Source of the DNA: an uncultured Synechococcus sp.
GTDB taxonomy: Bacteria > Cyanobacteriota > Cyanobacteriia > PCC-6307 > Cyanobiaceae
Direction: 5' to 3'
Length of the DNA stretch: 64,000 nt
Assembly: GCA_949373155.1 (NCBI GenBank)
Contig: CASICK010000004.1
Span: 124,001 to 188,000 of the forward strand
The translations under genes and the position numbers were made by a program. Positions 18,547 to 27,885 of the stretch are shown piece after piece; the first letter of the stretch is position 1; each line of letters starts with the position of its first letter. The notes beneath the pieces were generated by a model that did not search any database, was not told the DNA's origin, and worked only from the letters and a program-made list of their open reading frames with translations.

Positions 18547-19176
18547 GTGTCCTTCTTGGAGCAACCTGATCGTCCTTATGTTTTAGGGGTGAGCGGTGCC
18601 TCAGCCCAACCGCTTGCCGAGCGTGCCCTCCAACTGCTGCTTCAGCAGGATCGCAGCGTTCACCTGATCATGAGTCGGGGGGCTCATGAGGTGTGGCTAG
18701 CCGAGCAATCCATCCAGGTTCCCGTCGATCCTGAGCTTCAGGAACGCTTTTGGAGATCGCGGCTGAATGTAGAAACTGGATCGTTGATTTGCCATCGCTG
18801 GGGAGATCAAGCCGCCACCATCGCCAGTGGAAGTGTGGCAACCCGGGGCATGGTGATTGTTCCTTGCTCGATGGGCACCGTGGGGCGTATCGCCGCCGGA
18901 GTTGCCAGTGATCTGCTCGAACGCTGTGCCGATGTTCATCTCAAGGAAGGCCGACCACTGGTACTGGCCCCGAGAGAAATGCCATGGAGCCTGATTCATC
19001 TCCGCAATCTCACAACTCTGGCTGAGGCGGGAGCAAGAATTGCACCACCCATCCCTGCCTGGTACAGCCAGCCCCAAAATCTCAGCGAGATGATTGATTT
19101 CTTAGTGGTGAGACTCTTCGATTCCCTCGGCGAAGATCTGAGTCCTTTGAAACGTTGGCAGGGTCGCCAGCCATGA
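18547..19176 (+). CDS. ubiX: Flavin prenyltransferase UbiX
   Basis: Makes prenylated FMN, the cofactor of UbiD-type decarboxylases (quinone pathways). Family features are VLGVSGASAQPLAERAL at the N-terminus (FMN site), MSRGAHEVW, VIVPCSMGTVGRIAAGVASDLL, and PLVLAPREMPWSLIHLRNL. I use the GTG at 18547 (209 aa), which has a GAGG-like ribosome site about 10 nt upstream; a GTG at 18532 would overlap the RNB gene. The start follows the RNB stop by 4 nt and the stop overlaps the next ATG, so these genes form an operon. Confidence 0.9.
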   Translation: MSFLEQPDRPYVLGVSGASAQPLAERALQLLLQQDRSVHLIMSRGAHEVWLAEQSIQVPVDPELQERFWRSRLNVETGSLICHRWGDQAATIASGSVATRGMVIVPCSMGTVGRIAAGVASDLLERCADVHLKEGRPLVLAPREMPWSLIHLRNLTTLAEAGARIAPPIPAWYSQPQNLSEMIDFLVVRLFDSLGEDLSPLKRWQGRQP

Positions 19177-19679
19177 CATCGTTTCAACGCTTGCTGCTGA
19201 TTCCCTGTCTGAGTCCGGTGGTGTTGATGTTGTTGATCGCCTCACTCAATCTTGGACAAGCATCATCGTTGCGGGTGCTCACATGGAAATTGCCCACATT
19301 GCCCATTGGGGCCTGGATCGCGGTCGCAACGGTCTTGGGATCGGGCGTCAGCGCTGGGGCTGGATTGGCGATGGTGACCTCAAGACCTGTGCTGCGCCGA
19401 GAGGTTCGTCGGCCGGCAACAGGGCCAGCTGTTCAAGAGCCGTTGCCTCGTGAGCAATCACATCAGGCCAGACCAGCTCAACCCACGCCCTGGCCTGAAC
19501 GTGACGTGCGCGATCCAGCCCCAACCGTCTCAGTGCCCTTCAGGGTGGTGCATCGAGGCAGCCAGGCCAAAGCAACTCCAACCCAAGCAGCAGACACCAA
19601 CCCAAGCCAACCAAGGGAGCAACAGTCCAATGCAACTGATGCCGACGATTGGAATCAACAGATTGGCGATGATTGGTAG
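19173..19679 (+). CDS. Hypothetical membrane protein with proline-rich tail, 168 aa
   Basis: Unrecognised. Two hydrophobic segments at the N-terminus (about residues 5-25 and 41-65) are followed by a basic linker (RREVRRPATGP) and a disordered Pro/Gln/Ala-rich tail ending DDWNQQIGDDW. The topology suggests a membrane anchor with a cytoplasmic tail. The ATG at 19173 overlaps the ubiX stop by 4 nt, so it is translationally coupled to ubiX. An upstream GTG/ATG in the same frame is not needed. Confidence 0.7.
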   Translation: MTSFQRLLLIPCLSPVVLMLLIASLNLGQASSLRVLTWKLPTLPIGAWIAVATVLGSGVSAGAGLAMVTSRPVLRREVRRPATGPAVQEPLPREQSHQARPAQPTPWPERDVRDPAPTVSVPFRVVHRGSQAKATPTQAADTNPSQPREQQSNATDADDWNQQIGDDW

Positions 19680-19724
19680 AGAGAGCTCTGGGCTGTCTAA
19701 AGTTTGCCCAGCAATCAAAGGCCG

Positions 19725-20174
19725 GTGAGCGAAACTCCCGAAACACCCAAAGCGGCTGCCAAAGCAGATGCCAAACCAGCGGCCAAGCCTGCAGCAAAAC
19801 CTGCTCCGAAGCCCAAGCTGGAGGACAAGCCCTTTCAGGAGTTCATTAAGGACGATCTCATCCCATCGCTCAGCAAAGCGCTGAGCAGCAAATATCAGAT
19901 CACCGCTTCGATCGAGCTCATCGAAGGCGATCGTCCGGTTGTAGGAGGCCAATGCTGGATGGTCGCCGGTGCGTTACCTGGCGATCGGCGCTTCTGGGTC
20001 TGTTTTGAATCGGATTCGATCACATCCGGTAAAACAATTGTGCTTGCAGAATCCGGAACGGAGCCCAGCCTGCTGGAATCCTTTTTGATCGATGAGAAGC
20101 GCATCAATCTGGCCCTTCTCCAGTCCCGATTGCTGCAGCGTCTGAATGGCCAGAAATGGCTGGGTGGGAATTAA
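19725..20174 (+). CDS. DUF2996 family protein
   Basis: A 149-aa protein of the cyanobacterial/plastid DUF2996 type. Residues 1-35 are a low-complexity Ala-Lys-Pro repeat (PAAKPAAKPAPKP); the folded part starts at KPFQEFIKDDLIPSL and includes GDRRFWVCFES and FLIDEKRINLALL. No catalytic motif is visible. The GTG at 19725 with an AAAGG site just upstream is favoured over a TTG at 19704. It sits 45 bp after the previous gene and 74 bp before acsF. Confidence 0.75.
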   Translation: MSETPETPKAAAKADAKPAAKPAAKPAPKPKLEDKPFQEFIKDDLIPSLSKALSSKYQITASIELIEGDRPVVGGQCWMVAGALPGDRRFWVCFESDSITSGKTIVLAESGTEPSLLESFLIDEKRINLALLQSRLLQRLNGQKWLGGN

Positions 20175-20248
20175 CTGAGAGCTCGTAACACAGGGCTGTT
20201 GGTTGCCAGAAGCCGACCTACGATGGGTTGTAGTGACTGACGCAATCG

Positions 20249-21334
20249 ATGGTGCCTCCAACAGCCGTGACGGAAGCCACAGCAGCACCAGGGTCCAACG
20301 TTACGGCGAAAGACCCGGAGAAGGACACAATCCTGACCCCTCGTTTTTATACGACAGATTTCGAGGCGATGGCCGCGATGGATCTGCGTCCAAATGAGGC
20401 AGAACTTGAAGCCATTTGCGAAGAATTTCGTAAGGATTACAACCGCCATCACTTTGTACGCAATGGCGAATTTGATGGAGCAGCCGATCAGCTCGATCCA
20501 GAGACCCGCAAAGTATTCGTTGAGTTTCTAGAACAAAGTTGCACCTCTGAGTTTTCGGGGTTTTTGCTTTACAAAGAACTCAGCCGTCGGATCAAAGCCA
20601 AAAACCCCCTACTCGCCGAATGCTTCTCGCATATGGCCCGTGATGAAGCGCGGCACGCCGGCTTCCTCAACAAGTCGATGAGCGATTTTGGTCTGCAGCT
20701 AGATCTTGGCTTTTTAACAGCCAGCAAAAGCTATACATTTTTCAAACCAAAATTTATCTTTTACGCCACATATCTGTCTGAAAAAATTGGTTACTGGCGT
20801 TACATCACTATTTTCCGCCATCTTGAACAAAATCCCGACTGCAAGATTTTCCCGATCTTCAACTTCTTCGAGAATTGGTGTCAAGACGAAAATCGCCACG
20901 GTGATTTCTTTGACGCTTTGATGAAAGCTCAACCAAACACTGTGAGGGGATTGCGCGCACGACTGTGGTGCCGTTTCTTTCTTCTTGCGGTGTTCGCCAC
21001 CATGTATGTGCGTGATGTGGCACGCAAGGAGTTTTATGAATCCCTGGGTCTGGATGCTCGTGAATACGACCGTTTGGTCATCGACAAGACCAATGAGAAC
21101 ACCGCACGGGTGTTCCCAGTGGTTCTCGATGTCAAGAATCCCCGCTTTTTCAATGGTCTGGAGCGCTTGGTAGACAACAACGCTGCACTCAGTGCCGTGG
21201 ATGCAACGCAAGCCCCTGCACCCATCAAACTGCTGCGAAAACTTCCCCATTGGGTGGCCAACGGCGCTCAGATGGCATCCCTCTTCTTAATGGCACCGAT
21301 CCGCAGCGAGAGATACCACCCAAGCGTTCGTTGA
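20249..21334 (+). CDS. acsF: Mg-protoporphyrin IX monomethyl ester oxidative cyclase (aerobic)
   Basis: Di-iron oxygenase that builds the isocyclic ring of chlorophyll. The 361-aa protein contains the two paired carboxylate/histidine motifs [10 protein letters not shown] (about residue 132) and [10 protein letters not shown] (about 213), plus the earlier ligand region [14 protein letters not shown]. Length and sequence match cyanobacterial AcsF/ChlE. The first 30 residues are variable. The ATG at 20249 is used. With chlP at 39 kb, it is one of two chlorophyll-pathway genes here. Confidence 0.96.
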   Translation: MVPPTAVTEATAAPGSNVTAKDPEKDTILTPRFYTTDFEAMAAMDLRPNEAELEAICEEFRKDYNRHHFVRNGEFDGAADQLDPETRKVFVEFLEQSCTSEFSGFLLYKELSRRIKAKNPLLAECFSHMARDEARHAGFLNKSMSDFGLQLDLGFLTASKSYTFFKPKFIFYATYLSEKIGYWRYITIFRHLEQNPDCKIFPIFNFFENWCQDENRHGDFFDALMKAQPNTVRGLRARLWCRFFLLAVFATMYVRDVARKEFYESLGLDAREYDRLVIDKTNENTARVFPVVLDVKNPRFFNGLERLVDNNAALSAVDATQAPAPIKLLRKLPHWVANGAQMASLFLMAPIRSERYHPSVR

Positions 21335-21395
21335 GAGCTGGCAAACAACTGAAGCCTCTGTCTCCGATGTCAACCGCGATTCTCCATAATCAAGG

Positions 21396-22859
21396 TTGAC
21401 GCAGACGAGGGGCTTGGTCGAAACCCATCCCGCTCTTAACCAGACATTCACTCTGGATCCGAGCCACACACCCTGGAAAGATCGCCTGGAAACGCTTCTT
21501 CAGACAGGGGTTCGTGCTGGCGCTGATCTTGTTGAAGTGTTCTTAGAACGCACAGATCACTTAGGTGTACTCGCCGAACAGGAGCGCATCACGAGTGTGT
21601 CTCCATCCTTCGGAATGGGCGCTGGAATCCGTGTCTTCCTTGGACATCGAGACGGGTTCGTGAGCACGAACGACCTCAGTGAATCCGGCCTCGCTCAAGC
21701 CCTTGACCAAGCCTTAGACATGCTCGAGTTGGAGCACAACGCTCTCCAACATCAGCGATGCTTTGAAGGGCTCCATCAGCTCAGAGATTTTGGAGCCAAT
21801 AAGGACACTTGGCTCCCTCAATCACCCGAGCTCAGTGAAATCACGCAACGATTGCTTGAAGGAACTGCCCGACTCGATCAGATCGGGCAGCACCTTGAGG
21901 TGCGTCGTGGCAGCTTTTCACGCGACTGGCAAGAGGTCCTCGTCGCTGCAAGTGATGGAACATATGCCCGAGACATCCGCCTGCATCAGTCCAGTGGCCT
22001 CAGTGTCTTAGCTGCAGAGGGCGAACATCGCGCCAGCATCGCTCGCAGATTTGGATCCAGCGACCGCCCGGATGATCTAAGGGAATGGGATGTGGATTCA
22101 GCGGCCAATGAGGTGTGCAGCAGTGCAGCAACCATGCTTCATGCCAATTACGTGGATGGAGGACAGATGCCCGTAGTCCTCGCCAATCGTTTTGGAGGCG
22201 TCATTTTCCATGAAGCCTGCGGCCATTTGCTCGAAACGACCCAGGTGGAACGCGGCACAACCCCGTTTGCAGATCAAGTTGGGAAAACGATTGCCAACCC
22301 TGCCGTGACCGCAATTGATGAAGGTCTCAGTACCGGCGCCTTTGGGTCTTTGTCCATGGACGACGAGGGCATGGAATCACAGCGCACGGTCTTAATTGAG
22401 CAAGGCGTCTTAAAAGGATTCCTGAGTGATCGCGCCGGAGAACTACGCACTGGTCATGCACGGACCGGAAGCGGTAGGCGACAAAGCCATGGCTTCGCAG
22501 CTGCGAGCCGCATGCGCAACACCTATATCGCTGCAGGTCCGCACAGCACCGACGAGTTGATCCAATCAGTCGACCGTGGCTTGTATTGCAAGTCCATGGG
22601 CGGTGGGAGTGTGGGACCAACCGGTCAATTCAATTTCTCTGTGGAAGAGGGCTACATCATTGAAAATGGACAACTCGGCCGTCCTGTGAAGGGAGCCACG
22701 CTGATCGGTGAAGCAAAGGAAGTGATGCCAAGGATTTCCATGTGCGCCAACGATCTCGATTTAGCTGCTGGCTATTGCGGATCGGTGAGCGGCAGCATTT
22801 TTGTCACGGTGGGGCAACCCCACATCAAGGTTGATTCGATCACCGTGGGAGGCCGCTGA
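21396..22859 (+). CDS. tldD: TldD family metalloprotease
   Basis: The TldD subunit of the TldD/TldE (PmbA) heterodimeric metalloprotease, which trims unfolded or leader-bearing peptides. The 487-aa protein carries the zinc motif HEACGHLLE (HExxxH, about residue 270) and the C-terminal MGGGSVGPTGQFNFSVEEGY segment with its downstream metal-ligand cysteine region. The start is TTG at 21396; another TTG at 21414 follows a GAGGGG stretch and could also serve. The partner tldE starts 2 bp after the stop. Confidence 0.92.
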   Translation: MTQTRGLVETHPALNQTFTLDPSHTPWKDRLETLLQTGVRAGADLVEVFLERTDHLGVLAEQERITSVSPSFGMGAGIRVFLGHRDGFVSTNDLSESGLAQALDQALDMLELEHNALQHQRCFEGLHQLRDFGANKDTWLPQSPELSEITQRLLEGTARLDQIGQHLEVRRGSFSRDWQEVLVAASDGTYARDIRLHQSSGLSVLAAEGEHRASIARRFGSSDRPDDLREWDVDSAANEVCSSAATMLHANYVDGGQMPVVLANRFGGVIFHEACGHLLETTQVERGTTPFADQVGKTIANPAVTAIDEGLSTGAFGSLSMDDEGMESQRTVLIEQGVLKGFLSDRAGELRTGHARTGSGRRQSHGFAAASRMRNTYIAAGPHSTDELIQSVDRGLYCKSMGGGSVGPTGQFNFSVEEGYIIENGQLGRPVKGATLIGEAKEVMPRISMCANDLDLAAGYCGSVSGSIFVTVGQPHIKVDSITVGGR

Positions 22860-22861
22860 CC

Positions 22862-24229
22862 ATGACCCATACACCTCTTAATGTTGAAGAGCTGAGAGAT
22901 CAGCTCCATGCCCTGGCAACCAGGGACGGAATCCGTCAGTGGGATCTTGGAGCCAGTCGAGGAATGAATGCATCGGTCCAAGTCGACCGGGGTGAAGCCA
23001 AGCAAATGAAGGCGGCTCAACGCAGCTCAATCACGGTGCGCGTTTGGAATGAGCAAGGACTGGTTGGTGTGACAAGCACCTCTGATCTTTCACCAGGAGG
23101 ACTCGACAAAGCCCTCAAGGGCGCTTATCAGGCTAGTTCCTTTGGCAATGCAGAAGACATCCCAGGTTTCTCGCCACTTGCCACGGCAGCGATCCCCGAG
23201 CTTGATCGGCCGCTGAAACCCTCTCAAAGCATCCAAACGTTGCTCAGCACCCTGAAAGATGTGGAAGGCGAGCTGCTTGCAAAACACCCTGCAATCGAAA
23301 CCGTTCCCTACAACGGTTTGAGCGAAGGCAATAGCGAGCGGATTTACCTCAACAGCGAGGGGGCATTACGCCACATGCAACGCACGCAGGCCAGCCTTTA
23401 CCTCTATGCCCGTGCCGAAGAAAGCGGCAGAAAACCACGCAGTGGCGGGGCCGTTCGTGTAGCGCTTGGCAGTGCCGATCTTGACCTGGGTGGCTGCATT
23501 CTGGAAGCAGCCGAACGCACCATCAGCCATCTCAATTACCAACCGATCGATACCGGTCGTTATTTGGTCTGTTTCACACCGGAGGCATTTCTGGACTTGC
23601 TCGGTGCATTCAGCAGCATGATGAATGCCAGATCCATTCTGGATGGCGTCAGCCTGAGCAGCAAGGAATCGCTTGGTCAACAACTCGCCGTGCCATTTTT
23701 TAATTTGCACGACAATGGTTTGCACCCCGATCATGTTGGAGCTGCTGCCTTTGATGGAGAAGGCACACCGACCAAACGTCTCTGCCTGATTGGCAACGGC
23801 ACGTTGGAGAATCTGCTTCATTCCGAGGCAACGGCACGTCAGTTTGGTGTGCATCCCACCGGTCACGCCGGACTCGGAGCCAAGGTCTCCGTTGGACCGG
23901 ATTGGTTTGAAGTGAGTTCAAGCAAAGGTTCTAGTCAGCCAGCCGAGCAACTCGACCACCGCAACGCTCGGGATACTTTCGTATTGATCGAGAGTTTGAA
24001 CGCACTCCATGCAGGCGTAAAGGCCAGTCAAGGTGCCTTTTCACTGCCGTTTGATGGCTGGCTCGTGAAGGATGGTGAGAGAATCTCTGTGGAAGCAGCC
24101 ACGATTGCAGGCGACATCCGAGATGTTCTGAAAGGAATTGTTCACTTAGAGCCCAACGAAGTGGTGACCCATCAAGGCGTTTCACCCCATGTTTGGGTGG
24201 ATGGATTAGCGATTACAGGCGAGGCCTGA
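22862..24229 (+). CDS. tldE: TldE/PmbA family protein
   Basis: The non-catalytic partner of TldD, 455 aa. It has the family fold but lacks the HExxxH zinc motif, as expected for TldE. Recognisable segments include GEAKQMKAAQRSSITVRVW near the N-terminus and GDIRDVLKGIVHLEPN near the C-terminus. The ATG at 22862 lies 2 bp after the tldD stop, so the two subunits are made from one transcript. fmt follows 10 bp later. Confidence 0.9.
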   Translation: MTHTPLNVEELRDQLHALATRDGIRQWDLGASRGMNASVQVDRGEAKQMKAAQRSSITVRVWNEQGLVGVTSTSDLSPGGLDKALKGAYQASSFGNAEDIPGFSPLATAAIPELDRPLKPSQSIQTLLSTLKDVEGELLAKHPAIETVPYNGLSEGNSERIYLNSEGALRHMQRTQASLYLYARAEESGRKPRSGGAVRVALGSADLDLGGCILEAAERTISHLNYQPIDTGRYLVCFTPEAFLDLLGAFSSMMNARSILDGVSLSSKESLGQQLAVPFFNLHDNGLHPDHVGAAAFDGEGTPTKRLCLIGNGTLENLLHSEATARQFGVHPTGHAGLGAKVSVGPDWFEVSSSKGSSQPAEQLDHRNARDTFVLIESLNALHAGVKASQGAFSLPFDGWLVKDGERISVEAATIAGDIRDVLKGIVHLEPNEVVTHQGVSPHVWVDGLAITGEA

Positions 24230-24239
24230 TCCCTCAACG

Positions 24240-25268
24240 ATGAACATTTTGTTCTGGGGCACACCCGACTATGCAGTGCCAACTCTGGTGGCACTGCATC
24301 AAGCCGGCCATACGCTTGTGGGAGTGGTCAGCCAGCCAGATCGACGCCGGGGACGCGGTAAGACGTTGCTTCCATCGCCCGTGAAAACCAAAGCCCTCGA
24401 GATGGGTTTGAAAGTATTTACACCACAACGCATCAAGCAGGACGAAAGCTGCCAAAAACAACTTGCTGAACTCCATGCAGACCTGTCCGTAGTGGTGGCC
24501 TTCGGGCAAATTTTGCCCAAAAGTGTTCTGAATCAACCACCGCTGGGGTGCTGGAACGGCCATGGATCTCTGCTTCCCCGATGGCGCGGTGCCGGACCGA
24601 TTCAGTGGTCGCTTCTGGAAGGCGATGCCGAAACTGGCGTGGGTGTGATGGCGATGGAAGAGGGACTCGACACTGGACCTGTTCTGATTGAAAGAAACCT
24701 GCCGATTGGATTGCTCGATAACAGACACACCCTTGCCGAACGCATGAGCGCTCTTACCGCTGATCTCATGGTGGAAGCCATGCCATTGATTGAATCAGCA
24801 GGACACGGATCGGAACACGAACGAAGGGCCCAGCTCAAGCTGATCGACCAGGCTGATCGCCCTGGAGAAGCGAGTTACGCCCGCATGCTCACCAAACAAG
24901 ATCACCAGATTGACTGGTCTGCCTCGGCACTCACCATTCACCGCAAAGTGATGGCGCTCTACCCCAATGCAGTAACGCTTTGGAATGACAAACGACTCAA
25001 ACTCCTGCATTGCGAACCCCTCATAGAGCGCCTGAGAGAAGAGCTTCCTGAAGACATACACCCCCTGATCGGGCGTTGGCCCACAGGAGGTCATCCACCA
25101 GGAATCGTGCTGGAATCTGTAAAGGGATTCGGCATCGTGGTCAGCACAAGTGGTTGTCCAATCCTGGTTCGTGCGGCACAGCTCGAAGGCAAAGGGCGAA
25201 GCGATGGCGACTCCCTTCTTCAACAATTAAGCGCTCGACCCAAACAACAGTTCGGCACGTTTTCGTAA
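24240..25268 (+). CDS. fmt: Methionyl-tRNA formyltransferase
   Basis: Formylates initiator Met-tRNA using 10-formyl-tetrahydrofolate. The 342-aa protein begins with the Rossmann-like ILFWGTPDYAVPTL, has the SLLPRWRGAGPIQW active-site motif (the Asn-His-Asp catalytic set lies around GHGSLLPRWRGAGPI), and ends in an OB-like tRNA-binding domain. The ATG at 24240 is unambiguous. It is convergent with the DEAD-box helicase gene, with 10 bp between stops. Confidence 0.95.
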   Translation: MNILFWGTPDYAVPTLVALHQAGHTLVGVVSQPDRRRGRGKTLLPSPVKTKALEMGLKVFTPQRIKQDESCQKQLAELHADLSVVVAFGQILPKSVLNQPPLGCWNGHGSLLPRWRGAGPIQWSLLEGDAETGVGVMAMEEGLDTGPVLIERNLPIGLLDNRHTLAERMSALTADLMVEAMPLIESAGHGSEHERRAQLKLIDQADRPGEASYARMLTKQDHQIDWSASALTIHRKVMALYPNAVTLWNDKRLKLLHCEPLIERLREELPEDIHPLIGRWPTGGHPPGIVLESVKGFGIVVSTSGCPILVRAAQLEGKGRSDGDSLLQQLSARPKQQFGTFS

Positions 25269-25278
25269 CGTGAAAGCG

Positions 25279-26553
25279 TTAACGGCGAAACGTTCTCGTG
25301 CTACGTGTGTCTTGTTGGCGTCGCGACGAACCTCCTGAACGGCGACCCCGGCCACCGCTTAAATCAAGCGGAGGGGCACTGAGAACGGTGGGTTCAAACC
25401 CGGGCACATTTTCGCGACGCAGAGACTCACCCGTGAGGCGCTCAATCGCTTTCAAGAGCAGTGCCTCTTCAGCAGCAACGAGAGAAATAGCGTGACCAGT
25501 TTCTCCAGCACGACCTGTACGCCCAATGCGATGTACATAGTCTTCAGCAACGTTTGGAAGGTCGAGATTCACCACATGAGGAAGCTGCTGAATATCAATC
25601 CCTCGAGCCGCAATATCAGTAGCAACAAGAACGCGAACCGAACCGTCCTTGAATCCCTGCAAAGCCCGTGTTCGCGCACCCTGGCTTTTGTTGCCATGAA
25701 TAGCAGACGCGAGAAGCCCCTGCTGACTCAGGCGTTCCACGACGCGATTCGCACCGTGCTTGGTGCGCGAAAAGACCAACACCTGGAGCCACTCACCACT
25801 ACGAATGAGATGGCTCAGAAGATCGATCTTGCGGGCCATGTCGCAAGGATGAACAACCTGCTCCACAGACCGCACCGTTTGATTGGCAGGTGCAACCTGA
25901 ATTTGTACAGGACGGTCAAGCAACCCCGTCGCTAACTTTCGAATTGGCGCACTAAAAGTGGCCGAAAACATCAAGGTCTGACGACGATCAGGCAGACGTG
26001 AAATCACCCGTCGGATGTCATGAATGAAGCCCATATCCAACATTCGATCGGCTTCATCAAGCACCAAAAATTCAACCCGATCAAAACGCACAGCACCCTG
26101 CTGGAGCAGATCTAACAAACGGCCTGGAGTGGCAACCAACACATCAACACCCTTTTGAAGCCGCTGAATTTGAGGGTTGATCTTCACACCACCAAACACC
26201 ACATCACTGGTGAGCGGAAGATGCTTGCTGTAATCGCGAACACTTGCCAGCACCTGAGCAGCGAGCTCGCGAGTAGGCGTCAGCACCAAGGCCCGTATTT
26301 GTCCACGCCCTGGACGTGCTCCATGGTTCAGGCGCTCCAACATCGGAAGCGTGAACCCTGCGGTTTTACCCGTGCCTGTTTGTGCAGCAGCCATCACATC
26401 CCGCCCAGAGATCACTGCGGGAATGGCCTGCAACTGAATCGGCGATGGAGCGGTGTATCCCTTTTCCTGCAGAGCCTTCAGCAACGGCTGACTCAAACCA
26501 AGGGAATCAAAACCAGAGGTTGCGGACTCCGATGCGACAGAGGAGGCGGAAAT
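25279..26553 (-). CDS. DEAD-box ATP-dependent RNA helicase
   Basis: RhlE-type RNA helicase that unwinds RNA structure, probably in ribosome assembly or mRNA turnover. Motifs in order: Q motif TAPSPIQ, motif [22 protein letters not shown] in [16 protein letters not shown], and motif [14 protein letters not shown] Ser/Arg-rich tail ends the protein. The upper boundary is uncertain: the conserved GFDSLGLSQ lead of the Q motif lies before the TTG at 26496, and no ATG, GTG or TTG occurs before the in-frame stop. I extend to an ATT at 26553 as a possible start (424 aa); TTG 26496 gives 405 aa. Confidence 0.88.
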   Translation of the reverse strand: MSASSVASESATSGFDSLGLSQPLLKALQEKGYTAPSPIQLQAIPAVISGRDVMAAAQTGTGKTAGFTLPMLERLNHGARPGRGQIRALVLTPTRELAAQVLASVRDYSKHLPLTSDVVFGGVKINPQIQRLQKGVDVLVATPGRLLDLLQQGAVRFDRVEFLVLDEADRMLDMGFIHDIRRVISRLPDRRQTLMFSATFSAPIRKLATGLLDRPVQIQVAPANQTVRSVEQVVHPCDMARKIDLLSHLIRSGEWLQVLVFSRTKHGANRVVERLSQQGLLASAIHGNKSQGARTRALQGFKDGSVRVLVATDIAARGIDIQQLPHVVNLDLPNVAEDYVHRIGRTGRAGETGHAISLVAAEEALLLKAIERLTGESLRRENVPGFEPTVLSAPPLDLSGGRGRRSGGSSRRQQDTRSTRTFRR

Positions 26554-26591
26554 GACCAGCAGAGCGAAAGATTCAGCCTAGATCCACACCT

Positions 26592-26804
26592 TCAACACTC
26601 GGTGTAAAGGAATCGAGCCTGATTCCAAATCTGCTCTAACTCCTCATCAGACAGGGCAAGCGCTTGCGGGTGCACCAACGCCAACCACTGACGTCGATGC
26701 TCCAAGCCCGTACCATCAAAAAATTCCTGACCCGCCGCTAAGACCCTGAATTTCAAAAATTCAAGCAGCATTGAGCGAGTTTTAATGCGTTCAGCATCCA
26801 TCAT
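26592..26804 (-). CDS. Small hypothetical protein, 70 aa
   Basis: Unrecognised small soluble protein. It begins MMDAERIKTRSMLLEFLKF, is mostly helical by composition, and includes ALSDEELEQIWNQARFL near the C-terminus. There is no signal peptide and only the final residue is Cys. It reads as a genuine gene, with even codon use and an ATG start at 26804. It sits 38 bp upstream of the helicase 5' end on the same strand and might share its transcript. Confidence 0.62.
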   Translation of the reverse strand: MMDAERIKTRSMLLEFLKFRVLAAGQEFFDGTGLEHRRQWLALVHPQALALSDEELEQIWNQARFLYTEC

Positions 26805-27051
26805 CGATTTTCAACCAACAAGATTTAGAACCACTCACAAAGTGTTGCTCATGGAAGAGCAACGGTCTAGTCATGAAAAAAGAATCTGAAGAAGCAAAGC
26901 AACAGCAAAAACACAAGAAGCAAAGTTGCTAAATTGAGCATCATAATTAGCCAAGGGCAAAACCAAAGACACTGAAAGACAATATTAAATTTAAACATGA
27001 GAAATACATGACGGCCTGTCAAATAGCAAGCAGACAACTTAAGAACAATAT

Positions 27052-27546
27052 CTATGAATTAAGATATAAGACTTGAATCGCAGAAGGATTCACACCAACC
27101 TCAAAACGATCATTCAAAAAGACATGATCAATATAGGGAGCCAAAATTTCCAAGACTGATGAATTTTGCCAATGCCTTGCCTTCGTTTCTGGATGAGGAT
27201 AATAAACCAATCCAGGCACATTGAAATCATTAGAACCAACTGAACGCAATCGAATCTTCCAAAATGAAAAAGTTTCAGGAGGATGCAAGTGGGTCCATTC
27301 CAGATCGCGAAATAAATAATCAGGATTCCCAAGCTGTAGCTCGGCAGGAGAGAATGAAAGGTTTAATGTTCCAGGCCAAAACTGAGAAAGATCAAGGCCT
27401 AACGCCGCAAAAAAGGAAGATTGCATCGCAATCGTTCCCTTGGGGTAGGGAGACGTCTTTAATTGACCTTCGTTCAGAACTTGACCTGATGCGACTCCGT
27501 GTCCCTCAAGAAGAACAGCAGCATGCCAGCGAAGGGAGGACATCAA
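27052..27546 (-). CDS. Archaeal riboflavin-kinase-like (DUF120-like) protein
   Basis: A 164-aa protein that resembles, along most of its length, the CTP-dependent riboflavin kinases of archaea (DUF120, cradle-loop barrel). The parallels are an N-terminal glycine loop EGHGVASGQ, a FFAALGLDLSQFWPGTLNL block matching the archaeal GTLNL motif whose Thr and Asn bind Mg2+, a PGLVYYPHP segment, and a C-terminal SSVLEILAPYIDHVF block matching the archaeal SEIIEIIAP region. The glycine loop lacks the archaeal GLGEG form, so kinase activity is uncertain. The start overlaps the upstream gene by 4 nt. Confidence 0.7.
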   Translation of the reverse strand: MMSSLRWHAAVLLEGHGVASGQVLNEGQLKTSPYPKGTIAMQSSFFAALGLDLSQFWPGTLNLSFSPAELQLGNPDYLFRDLEWTHLHPPETFSFWKIRLRSVGSNDFNVPGLVYYPHPETKARHWQNSSVLEILAPYIDHVFLNDRFEVGVNPSAIQVLYLNS

Positions 27547-27881
27547 CGCGCTTCTCTATGAACACAACGATCACAGGGTCCATCAGGCAACACGGCGCAA
27601 CGAAGAAGGGGGCTCAAAGCGTTGAAGCGACAATCAGAATCTCCAATCACCCAACCATGACCAACAAAGCGCGCATCAGCAGGCTGCTTTTGAGCTTTAA
27701 CAAGGAGAACAATCGAAGAGAGTTCATAGCGACCCGAATGCAACTTATAACGATGCCGACGTTGCATCACTAGGTAGCTGTCGTGATCATGAAGAAACCA
27801 TTGCCCGGGCATTGGAGGATCACTCAACTCCATGCGGTCGAGCAAAACGAGATTGACGGACTGACGTAATTCAACAAGCAT
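27543..27881 (-). CDS. Conserved cyanobacterial hypothetical (DUF6464-like)
   Basis: A 112-aa soluble protein with PGQWFLHDHDSYLVMQRRHRY in the middle and a C-terminal CRFNALSPLLRCAVLPDGPC segment containing conserved-looking cysteines. From memory it resembles the family labelled DUF6464; that label needs a profile search. The ATG at 27881 lies 4 bp after the terC stop, and its stop overlaps the riboflavin-kinase-like gene by 4 nt. The three genes form one minus-strand operon. Confidence 0.72.
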   Translation of the reverse strand: MLVELRQSVNLVLLDRMELSDPPMPGQWFLHDHDSYLVMQRRHRYKLHSGRYELSSIVLLVKAQKQPADARFVGHGWVIGDSDCRFNALSPLLRCAVLPDGPCDRCVHREAR

Positions 27882-27885
27882 CAGA

